Assembly: GCA_023230285.1 (NCBI GenBank)
Contig: JALNXP010000019.1
Span: 1-19,135 of the forward strand
Origin: Bacteroidales bacterium
GTDB taxonomy: Bacteria; Bacteroidota; Bacteroidia; Bacteroidales; BM520
Length of the DNA stretch: 19,135 nucleotides
Direction: 5' to 3'
The position numbers and the translations under genes were made by a program. Below, piece by piece: positions 6,989 through 14,349 of this stretch; the stretch's first letter is position 1; each line of letters opens with the position of its first letter. The notes beneath the pieces were generated by a model. That model had not been told where the DNA came from, did no database searches, and saw only the letters and a list, made by a program, of their open reading frames with translations.

Positions 6989-9466
6989 ATGAAAAAAATT
7001 TTACGATTTTCGAAATGGGTAGCAATAATCAGCTTAGTTATGCTGGTTTTTTTGCCTAATGTTAAGGCTCAAAGTTTTTCGCCGTTCAATGGTGATAATT
7101 ATGCAGGCATTACAGGGATTTATAATAATCCTGCATCAATTGCAAATTCACGCTACATTGTAGACATTAATTTGTTGGGCGGATCAAATGCTTTCACAAA
7201 TAATTATTTCGGTTTCAACAGAAAATTCATGTTAAACCAATTTAATTTTAATGAAACAAAGAGAGAAATGTGGAGGGATTTGTGGTTTAAAAAGCCATGG
7301 TTGCTTCCAAATAGCGAAGATGGAACTAACTCCTATGTTAGACTTCCTGAACAAAGCAGTGAAATGTATTCCGGAGCTTTTGAAAACGAAATACAACTTC
7401 TGAGCTTTATGGTCGCTATCAATCCTAAAATGTCGATAGGCTTTTCGGACAGAGTAAGAAGTATTACCAATTTTGATAACGCTTCTTGGGGCTTGATGGA
7501 AACTTTCTTTACTCCAAATCCTTTGTCAAGTCTTGGAACAATTGCTAACGGCGAATTTAGAATGTCTTCCGCAGTATGGAACGAAATGGGTCTCACTTTC
7601 GCAACTCAAATTTATGACGGCGGGAACCATTATTTTAAAGGCGGTCTTACTGTTAAGTTATTACAGGGTTTGACATCTTCTTACTTGGTTTCTGATGATA
7701 TTACCTTACAATTTGATGATAATGACAATGTTACTGTTGACGGCGACATCATGTGGGGCATTTCTGAAGGTTTAGATGAACAATATGAACTTATCAGAGA
7801 AAACAAGGAACATAATATCTACACAAATGGCAACTCACAATTCAAATATAATCACTGGGGCAACCTTACAAGTGATTATTTTAATGCTTATACAGATGAG
7901 TTCTTAAGTCAACCTTTTAACAGCAAATACTGGGATAATCTTGGACTTGGCTTAGACCTCGGCTTTGTTTATGAATGGAGACCCGACTATGAAGATTATA
8001 AATATGATATGGACGGCAAAACCGGACTTACCAGAAACGACCTCAATAAATATAAATTGAGAGTTAGCGTTGCAGTTATGGACATCGGTTTAACCGGCGG
8101 CATCAAATATGTAAGAGATGCTAACCTTATTTATAATATGGCTTCAGTTAATGGCACATTTGCTACTTCTATTTTCAGCGATCTTGACGATGGTACAGAA
8201 GAAATTAATGCAGCAGCTGAAAATTCATTTGGCTCGGACGCAAATTCCGGTACTATGACAGCAGCTACCGATTCTGTATACAAAATGCAACTTCCTACTA
8301 CTTTAACTTTCGCTATCGACTTTAATCTTGGTAAGAATTTCTATTTGAATTTAGGTACATCTGTTCCTTTTACAGCATTTAACGGCGCAGCTGTTACCGA
8401 GTTGGCAAGCGGCAGCTATGATAAAATAAAATTACATACTACTACAGCTATCAACTTGACACCGAGATATGAAAGAAAATGGTTCGGTGTTTCTATACCT
8501 CTTACTTATCAATTTATGAATACAGATAAATTGAATGTCGGTCTTGGCTTACGTCTGGGTCCGGTTTGGATTGGGTCTAATACTGTTGTTTCTAATCTTG
8601 CAAGAAAATATTGGGACGGCGTAGATATTTGTGCTGCTGTTAAAATACCTATTATGTATTGCGCTCCTAAAGATAAAGATTCTGACGGTGTTTCCGATAA
8701 AAAAGACGAATGTCCGACATTACCGGGTACTTGGGAAACCCGCGGTTGTCCTGATACTGATGGCGACGGCATCGTTGATGCAGAAGATGAATGCCCTTAC
8801 CAAGCTGGCTTAGCCGAATTTAACGGCTGTCCTGATACTGATGGCGATGGTATTCCTGATAAAGAAGATGCTTGCCCTGAAGTTCCAGGTCTTGCTAAAT
8901 TCAACGGCTGCCCTGATACTGACGGTGACGGCATTCCTGATAACGAAGATTTATGCCCTGAAGAAAAAGGCGTTCCTGAATATAAAGGCTGCCCGAAATC
9001 TAAATTCGTACAAGATACAGACGGCGATGGTATTCCTGATGAACTCGATGATTGTCCATTAGTTCCTGGAATAGCTAAATACAACGGTTGCCCTGAAGCT
9101 CAATTAGTTCAAGCTAATGATGTAGCTGTAGTTTACTTCGAAACTAATAAATATAATATCAAAACTAATGCTTATCCGGAATTAGACAAAATAGTCAATA
9201 TAGCTAATAACGGTGATAATAAAGAAGTTACTATTAAAGTAGTGGGTCATTGCGATGCTACAGGTAATGATAGAATTAATGATCCTCTGTCAGTGAAAAG
9301 AGCTGAAAGAGTTAAACAGTACTTTATCGAAAAAGGTGTTGACCAATCTACTATATCTTCCGAAGGTAAAGGCTCTCACGACCCTGTTGATACAAATAAA
9401 ACTGCTGCAGGCCGTGCTAAAAACCGTAGAGTTGAAGTCGAAATATCTTTTATGAAATCTAAATAA
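6989..9466 (+). CDS. DUF5723 / TSP3-repeat / OmpA-family outer-membrane protein
   Basis: The 825-residue protein has a signal peptide cut after Ala27 (VKA-QSF). The first 550 residues are beta-rich and begin with GITGIYNNPASIANSRYIVD, which matches the DUF5723 outer-membrane domain. Residues about 562-702 hold five calcium-binding thrombospondin type 3 repeats (DTDGDGIPD...DxCP..pG...f.GCP); three copies of the core are spaced exactly 81 bases apart at DNA level (8750, 8831, 8912). The OmpA domain at about 712-822 contains the peptidoglycan-binding Asp756 (GHCDATG, where many relatives have GHTD) and the Arg in GRAKNRRVEV. It anchors the outer membrane to peptidoglycan. It forms a unit of its own between a good promoter and a terminator, and it is probably abundant. 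Confidence 0.9.
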   Translation: MKKILRFSKWVAIISLVMLVFLPNVKAQSFSPFNGDNYAGITGIYNNPASIANSRYIVDINLLGGSNAFTNNYFGFNRKFMLNQFNFNETKREMWRDLWFKKPWLLPNSEDGTNSYVRLPEQSSEMYSGAFENEIQLLSFMVAINPKMSIGFSDRVRSITNFDNASWGLMETFFTPNPLSSLGTIANGEFRMSSAVWNEMGLTFATQIYDGGNHYFKGGLTVKLLQGLTSSYLVSDDITLQFDDNDNVTVDGDIMWGISEGLDEQYELIRENKEHNIYTNGNSQFKYNHWGNLTSDYFNAYTDEFLSQPFNSKYWDNLGLGLDLGFVYEWRPDYEDYKYDMDGKTGLTRNDLNKYKLRVSVAVMDIGLTGGIKYVRDANLIYNMASVNGTFATSIFSDLDDGTEEINAAAENSFGSDANSGTMTAATDSVYKMQLPTTLTFAIDFNLGKNFYLNLGTSVPFTAFNGAAVTELASGSYDKIKLHTTTAINLTPRYERKWFGVSIPLTYQFMNTDKLNVGLGLRLGPVWIGSNTVVSNLARKYWDGVDICAAVKIPIMYCAPKDKDSDGVSDKKDECPTLPGTWETRGCPDTDGDGIVDAEDECPYQAGLAEFNGCPDTDGDGIPDKEDACPEVPGLAKFNGCPDTDGDGIPDNEDLCPEEKGVPEYKGCPKSKFVQDTDGDGIPDELDDCPLVPGIAKYNGCPEAQLVQANDVAVVYFETNKYNIKTNAYPELDKIVNIANNGDNKEVTIKVVGHCDATGNDRINDPLSVKRAERVKQYFIEKGVDQSTISSEGKGSHDPVDTNKTAAGRAKNRRVEVEISFMKSK

Positions 9467-9499
9467 TATGAGATAATGACTCTTATGCAGTCTTAATAT

Positions 9500-9537
9500 A
9501 ATAGCCGCAGTGCAATGGCGTTGCGGCTATTTTTTTA
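9500..9537 (+). terminator. Rho-independent terminator behind the OmpA-like gene
   Basis: AATAGCCGCA (9500-9509) pairs perfectly with TGCGGCTATT (9522-9531) around a 12-base loop, and a run of seven Ts (9530-9536) follows. It ends only 19 bases before the next gene. Confidence 0.85.
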
Positions 9538-9555
9538 TAATTAATTATATATATC

Positions 9556-11766
9556 ATGAAAAAATTATTGGTCTTATTTACAATTCTATTCTCTTTCCAA
9601 TTTGTATCTTTTGCACAACCTGAAAAATTAACACTCGAAGATTTCTTCCAAAAAAGAACCTTCGCCCAAAAATCTGTGTACGGACTAACCTCAATGAACG
9701 ATGGCATTCATTATTCAACTCTGACTAATAGAGGCAAGTGTATAGTGAAATATTCCTATAAAACAGGAGAAGCTGTAGATACATTGTTTAATGTTGATGA
9801 ACTTGTTGCAATAAATATGAAAGATACCTTATATTATATACAGGATTATGAATTTAGTGATGACGAATCACAAATATTAATTTATACTAATGCCGATTAT
9901 ATTTACAGACGCTCGTTTGTTGCCGATTATTATGTGTATAATGTGAACACTAAAGAAATCAGACCTTTATCTGATAATGGCAGACAGCAGCTCGGCACTT
10001 TTGCACCTGTAGGTAATAAAGTAGCTTTCGTTAGAGAGAATAATTTGTTTGTCAAAGATTTTGATGCTAATGTGGAAACTCAAGTTACTTATGACGGAGA
10101 TTTTAATAGCATCATCAATGGTGCTCCGGATTGGGTTTATGAAGAGGAATTTGGCTTTAATAAGGCTTTTGAGTGGTCGCCTGATGGGAAAAAACTTGCC
10201 TTTATGCGCTTCGACGAATCAAGAGTGAAAATGTTTAATATGACGATGTTTAAAGGTGCCGCTCCCGTTCATGAAGAAAATGCTCTTTACCCAAGCAATA
10301 CTACTTATAAGTATCCTAAAGCCGGCGAAGATAATTCAGTTGTCACAGTCAATGTTTATGATGTCAATACCGGAAAAATGCACCTAATGAATGTAGGCGA
10401 AGAAACCGACCAGTATATACCGAGAATCAGATGGACAACAAGAAATAATGTACTCGCAATTTTCAGAGTTAACAGATTGCAAAATATGTTCGAGATTTTG
10501 TTTGCCGATGCAAATACAGGAAATTATGAAGTCGTATATTCCGAAACAAATCAATATTATATTGATGAATCCGTCTACGACAACGTTGTATTTGTAGATG
10601 ATAATTCTATTATGCTGACAAGCGAGATAAGCGGATATATGCACATCTATATGTATCATCTTGACACTAAAATTATGCAACGCATTACTGACGGCGAATG
10701 GGATGTTACCGATTTTCTTGGCTATAACCAGAAGACAAAAACAGTATACTATATTTCATGTGAGGGAAGTCCTATCAGAACGAATTTGTATTCTATCAGA
10801 GTTGACGGCAAAAAACGCCTTCGTCTCACACAGGGTGAAGGTACCAATATGGCGGTATTCTCTAAGGGATATAAATATTATGTAAACTATTTTTCTAATT
10901 TTGAGACTCCTACTTATGTTACTTTGCACGAGGCTTCCGGCAAAATGATAAGAGTTTTGGAAGATAATGCTGCTTATATTAAAAAGGTTGCACAATATAA
11001 ACATAATAATAAAGAGTTTTTCACTTTTACCACAAGTAACGGTGATGTCTTATACGGCTATATGATAAAGCCTGTCGATTTTGACGAGTATAAGCAATAT
11101 CCTGTAGTTATGACACAGTATAGCGGTCCGGGTTCACAATCTGCTGTCGACAGCTGGTCTTTCGATTGGTATAATTATTTAAGTCAGGAGGGCTTTTTGA
11201 TTGTTTGCGTTGATCCGCGTGGCACAGGAAACAGAGGTGAGGAGTTTAAGAAATGTACATATATGCAACTCGGCAGATATGAATCTGATGACCAGATAGA
11301 AGCAGCAAAATATCTGACAACCTTATCTTATGTTGACGAGGATAATATTTCTATCTGGGGATGGAGTTACGGCGGCTTTATGGTGGCTTTGTGTATGGAA
11401 AAAGGTGACGGCATCTTTGATGCAGGCGTGGCAATAGCACCCGTGACTAACTGGAGATATTATGACAACATCTACACTGAAAGATACATGAGAACACCAC
11501 AGGAAAATCCGGACGGCTACGATGATAACTCGCCGATAACCCATGCAAAAGATTTACAGGGTAGTTTGCTTTTAGTACATGGTACAGCTGATGATAACGT
11601 ACATGTTCAAAATTCTTTTGAATATTCCGAAATGTTGGTGCAGGCAAATAAACAATTTGATTATATGGTTTATACAAACAGAAATCATGGCATTTATGGC
11701 GGCAATACTCGCTATCATTTATATTCTAAGGTTACAAAATTCTTAAAAGATAAATTACAGGATTAG
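9556..11766 (+). CDS. dpp4: Dipeptidyl peptidase IV (S9B prolyl peptidase)
   Basis: The 736-residue enzyme removes Xaa-Pro (and Xaa-Ala) dipeptides from peptide N-termini. It has a signal peptide (cut near FVSFA-QPE), so it acts in the periplasm or on the surface. Residues about 50-480 form the beta-propeller that contains the amino-terminus-binding Glu pair in DWVYEEEFGF (Glu196-197). The C-terminal alpha/beta hydrolase has the full triad: Ser604 in GWSYGG, Asp679 in HGTADDN and His711 in NHGI. The length is close to the DPP IV of Porphyromonas and mammals. Its gene lies directly behind a terminator with no promoter of its own visible in the gap, so it may depend on read-through from the OmpA-like gene or on a promoter I cannot recognise. 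The MFSD1-like transporter that follows suggests dipeptide uptake. Confidence 0.93.
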   Translation: MKKLLVLFTILFSFQFVSFAQPEKLTLEDFFQKRTFAQKSVYGLTSMNDGIHYSTLTNRGKCIVKYSYKTGEAVDTLFNVDELVAINMKDTLYYIQDYEFSDDESQILIYTNADYIYRRSFVADYYVYNVNTKEIRPLSDNGRQQLGTFAPVGNKVAFVRENNLFVKDFDANVETQVTYDGDFNSIINGAPDWVYEEEFGFNKAFEWSPDGKKLAFMRFDESRVKMFNMTMFKGAAPVHEENALYPSNTTYKYPKAGEDNSVVTVNVYDVNTGKMHLMNVGEETDQYIPRIRWTTRNNVLAIFRVNRLQNMFEILFADANTGNYEVVYSETNQYYIDESVYDNVVFVDDNSIMLTSEISGYMHIYMYHLDTKIMQRITDGEWDVTDFLGYNQKTKTVYYISCEGSPIRTNLYSIRVDGKKRLRLTQGEGTNMAVFSKGYKYYVNYFSNFETPTYVTLHEASGKMIRVLEDNAAYIKKVAQYKHNNKEFFTFTTSNGDVLYGYMIKPVDFDEYKQYPVVMTQYSGPGSQSAVDSWSFDWYNYLSQEGFLIVCVDPRGTGNRGEEFKKCTYMQLGRYESDDQIEAAKYLTTLSYVDEDNISIWGWSYGGFMVALCMEKGDGIFDAGVAIAPVTNWRYYDNIYTERYMRTPQENPDGYDDNSPITHAKDLQGSLLLVHGTADDNVHVQNSFEYSEMLVQANKQFDYMVYTNRNHGIYGGNTRYHLYSKVTKFLKDKLQD

Positions 11767-11775
11767 AAAAAAAGG

Positions 11776-11811
11776 AGCATCAATCGATGCGGTAGATGCT
11801 AAGTATTTTTT
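11776..11811 (+). terminator. Possible weak terminator behind DPP IV
   Basis: AGCATC (11776-11781) can pair with GATGCT (11795-11800), followed after AAGTA by a T tract ending at 11811. An alternative inner pairing, GCATC/GATGC at 11777-11790, competes with it. The stem is only six pairs, so termination would be partial at best. Confidence 0.35.
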
Positions 11812-11824
11812 CATTAAAAAACTG

Positions 11825-11854
11825 TTGAACATAAAGAAAATAGATTTATCTTTG
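11825..11854 (+). promoter_or_regulatory. Bacteroidetes-type promoter of the MFS gene
   Basis: TTG at 11825-11827 and a perfect TAnnTTTG (TATCTTTG) at 11847-11854 are 19 bases apart. The start of transcription would be near 11861, leaving about 30 A-rich bases before the ATG at 11890. Confidence 0.75.
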
Positions 11855-11889
11855 TCGGTTGAAAAATTTTAATTAAAAAAAATAAAGTT

Positions 11890-13548
11890 ATGACAGAAAA
11901 AGTACAAAAAGTGATGCGGGATATTCCGGCTGTTCGTTGGACTGCGTTACTCCTATTAGCACTCGCAATGTTTTGTTCATATATTTTCATGGACATTCTT
12001 TCACCTATTAAAGATTTAATGCAATCTACCCGCGGTTGGGATTCTACAGCTTTCGGCACCATGCAGGGGTCAGAGACATTTCTCAACGTTTTTGTGTTCT
12101 TTTTGATTTTTGCCGGTATTATATTAGACAAGATGGGAGTACGTTTTACGGCTCTTTTGTCAGGTGTGGTAATGTTAATTGGAGCTTGCATTAAATGGTA
12201 TGCCGTCAGTGAAAATTTCATTGGCAGCAGCACAGACGTGTGGTTCACAAATAATCTCAATTATATTCCCGGATTTGATGAATTAAAAATTTCTCCTTTT
12301 TATAGAGGGATGCCTTCTTCTGCTAAATTAGCTGCTGTCGGCTTTATGATATTCGGCTGTGGTGTTGAGATGGCAGGCATTACAGTTTCTCGTGGTATTG
12401 TCAAATGGTTTAAAGGTAAAGAAATGGCTTTAGCCATGGGTTCAGAAATGGCTTTAGCTCGTTTGGGTGTTGCTACCTGTATGATATTTTCGCCTTTCTT
12501 TGCTAAATTAGGTGGAAATATAGATGTCTCCCGCTCAGTAGCTTTCGGCGTTGTTTTATTGATGATTGCTTTGATAATGTTCATTGTCTATTTCTTCATG
12601 GATAAAAAACTTGATGCTCAGACCGGCGAAGCTGAAGAAAAAGACGACCCATTCAGAATTAAAGATATAGGTACCATTTTGTCAAGTTGGGGCTTCTGGT
12701 TAGTTGCTTTACTTTGCGTACTTTATTATTCTGCCATTTTCCCTTTCCAGAAATATGCCGTAAACATGTTACAGTGTAATCTAACATTTACAGATGTTCC
12801 TGCAGATTCTTTCTGGGCTTCAAATACTGTTACCATAGTACAATATGTTATCATGCTTGTTGTAGCTGCAACTGCTTTTATAAGTAACTTTACAAAGAAG
12901 AAACCGGTAAAATATACTTTATTGGCTGTATCAGTAATTTTCTTGATAGCTTTCTGCTATATGGGCTACAGACGTCAATCGGCAGAAACCGTTTTCGCCG
13001 TATTCCCATTATTGGCAGTCGGAATTACCCCTATTCTCGGTAAAATTGTCGACCACAAAGGAAAAGCAGCAAGTATGCTGTTGTACGGCTCTTTATTATT
13101 GATAATCTGTCACTTGACATTTGCTTTCATACTACCTATGTTCAAAGAAAGTCCTATTGGCGGCGTTATTATTGCTTATCTTACCATCTTGATTTTAGGA
13201 GCTTCTTTCTCTTTGGTGCCGGCTTCGTTATGGCCAAGCGTTCCAAAATTAGTCGACCAAAAAGTTATCGGTTCTGCTTATGCTCTGATATTCTGGATAC
13301 AAAACATCGGTCTGTGGTTATTCCCATTGTTGATTGGAAAAGTATTAGACAAAACTAATCCTGAAATCGCAACAAAATTAGCAAGCGGAGAAATTACACC
13401 GGAAGTAGCGGCTGTTTCTTACAACTATACCGCTCCATTGGTAATGTTAGCTTGTCTTGGTGTTGCTGCCTTAATTATTGGCATAATATTGAAAAAAGTT
13501 GACAAAAAGAAGGGTCTTGGCTTAGAATTGCCAAATGTTACAGAATAA
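11890..13548 (+). CDS. MFSD1-like major facilitator transporter (possible dipeptide carrier)
   Basis: This 552-residue inner-membrane protein has many hydrophobic helices and two copies of the MFS loop motif: GIILDKMGVR (76-85) and GKIVDHKGK (384-392). Several segments recall MFSD1: RWTALLLLALAMFCSY near the start, VLYYSAIFPF at 277-286, and ASLWPSVPKLVDQKVIGSAY plus IQNIGLWLFPLLIGKVLD at about 445-487. Mammalian MFSD1 carries dipeptides out of lysosomes, so a role in dipeptide uptake next to DPP IV is attractive but inferred. It is longer than the usual 400-470 residues: one extra loop lies at about 105-145, and two extra hydrophobic helices lie at about 312-360 between the predicted helices 7 and 8. 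It has its own promoter and ends at a strong terminator. Other substrates are possible. Confidence 0.8.
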   Translation: MTEKVQKVMRDIPAVRWTALLLLALAMFCSYIFMDILSPIKDLMQSTRGWDSTAFGTMQGSETFLNVFVFFLIFAGIILDKMGVRFTALLSGVVMLIGACIKWYAVSENFIGSSTDVWFTNNLNYIPGFDELKISPFYRGMPSSAKLAAVGFMIFGCGVEMAGITVSRGIVKWFKGKEMALAMGSEMALARLGVATCMIFSPFFAKLGGNIDVSRSVAFGVVLLMIALIMFIVYFFMDKKLDAQTGEAEEKDDPFRIKDIGTILSSWGFWLVALLCVLYYSAIFPFQKYAVNMLQCNLTFTDVPADSFWASNTVTIVQYVIMLVVAATAFISNFTKKKPVKYTLLAVSVIFLIAFCYMGYRRQSAETVFAVFPLLAVGITPILGKIVDHKGKAASMLLYGSLLLIICHLTFAFILPMFKESPIGGVIIAYLTILILGASFSLVPASLWPSVPKLVDQKVIGSAYALIFWIQNIGLWLFPLLIGKVLDKTNPEIATKLASGEITPEVAAVSYNYTAPLVMLACLGVAALIIGIILKKVDKKKGLGLELPNVTE

Positions 13549-13568
13549 TTATCATGATAATTGATATG

Positions 13569-13600
13569 AAAAAAGCAGGTTAGAAGACCTGCTTTTTTTT
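13569..13600. terminator. Bidirectional terminator between the convergent MFS and recO genes
   Basis: AAAAGCAGGT (13571-13580) pairs with ACCTGCTTTT (13587-13596) around the loop TAGAAG. Eight Ts follow on the + strand (13593-13600) and six As precede on the left (13569-13574), giving a U tract in the other direction as well. It serves the MFS gene and the recO operon, whose stop lies at 13604. Confidence 0.9.
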
Positions 13601-13603
13601 ATA

Positions 13604-14344
13604 TTATCCCTCAAGGATATTGTGCAATACCTCAACAGATTTTATTTCCCCTATTTCCGGAATGTGATAATGATAAAATTTCAGCAGATAATTAATTGCA
13701 TTGGTGCGAATTTGTACAGAGTTACAATCACTTAATCTGTCTAAAACATCAGCATTTAAGGCATCAAAAATCATCTTGGCATAAAAAGAAGGGATATAAT
13801 CTTGGTGATTAGGAATAATTTGAGTAAAGTGACCTTCGCTGATATTATAGATAGCATTTGCGGAATATTGTTTGCCGGTAATTTCAAAGCCAAGGTATTT
13901 TACCAATTTAGTGAGGAAGATTATATGAAATTCGGGAGAAATAGCTCCTGTTTTGTCTAATTTTATCAGTGCATCAGTTATAAATAAGAACAACTCTTCC
14001 GATTGTGTACCTTCTTTCAAGCATTTTAGCAGTATCTCATTGATAAACATAAAGATACAGTTTTTTGATAAATCTTGGGAGTATTGATTTACAAATTCGT
14101 ACAAATATTTGAATTTTATTTCGGAGATATTATATAAATCAGAGAATTTATTTTTGCATATAATCAGGTCTAAGATAGAGAGTTCGTTAAAATAGGTACA
14201 AGGAATTTTTGCATTTTTACGTTTAGCACCTTTAACGAGGCAAGATATAATTCCGAATTTGTCGGTAAAAAGTTTTACGATATTACTTGTTTCGGAATAA
14301 GAAATATTTTTCAAAACGACAGCAGATGTTTTGAAATGTTCCAT
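13604..14344 (-). CDS. recO: DNA repair protein RecO
   Basis: The 246-residue protein matches RecO: an N-terminal OB fold at about 1-80 (TSAVVLKNISYSETSNIVKL, FGIISCLVKGAKR) and then a helical domain (FHIIFLTKLVKYLGFEI). RecO works in the cytoplasm with RecR, and RecF where present, to load RecA on SSB-coated gaps and to anneal single strands. The CxxC zinc motif of some RecO proteins is absent, which is common in this phylum as far as I recall. The ATG lies five bases after the porZ stop, so it is almost certainly translated from the same mRNA as that gene. No separate promoter is visible, and the bidirectional terminator follows its stop. Confidence 0.9.
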   Translation of the reverse strand: MEHFKTSAVVLKNISYSETSNIVKLFTDKFGIISCLVKGAKRKNAKIPCTYFNELSILDLIICKNKFSDLYNISEIKFKYLYEFVNQYSQDLSKNCIFMFINEILLKCLKEGTQSEELFLFITDALIKLDKTGAISPEFHIIFLTKLVKYLGFEITGKQYSANAIYNISEGHFTQIIPNHQDYIPSFYAKMIFDALNADVLDRLSDCNSVQIRTNAINYLLKFYHYHIPEIGEIKSVEVLHNILEG

Positions 14345-14349
14345 GATAA

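Noticed and set aside
8509..9084. Open frames antisense to the TSP3 repeats
   Set aside because: Their Pro/Ser-rich repeats are the antisense reading of the aspartate-rich calcium-binding repeats.
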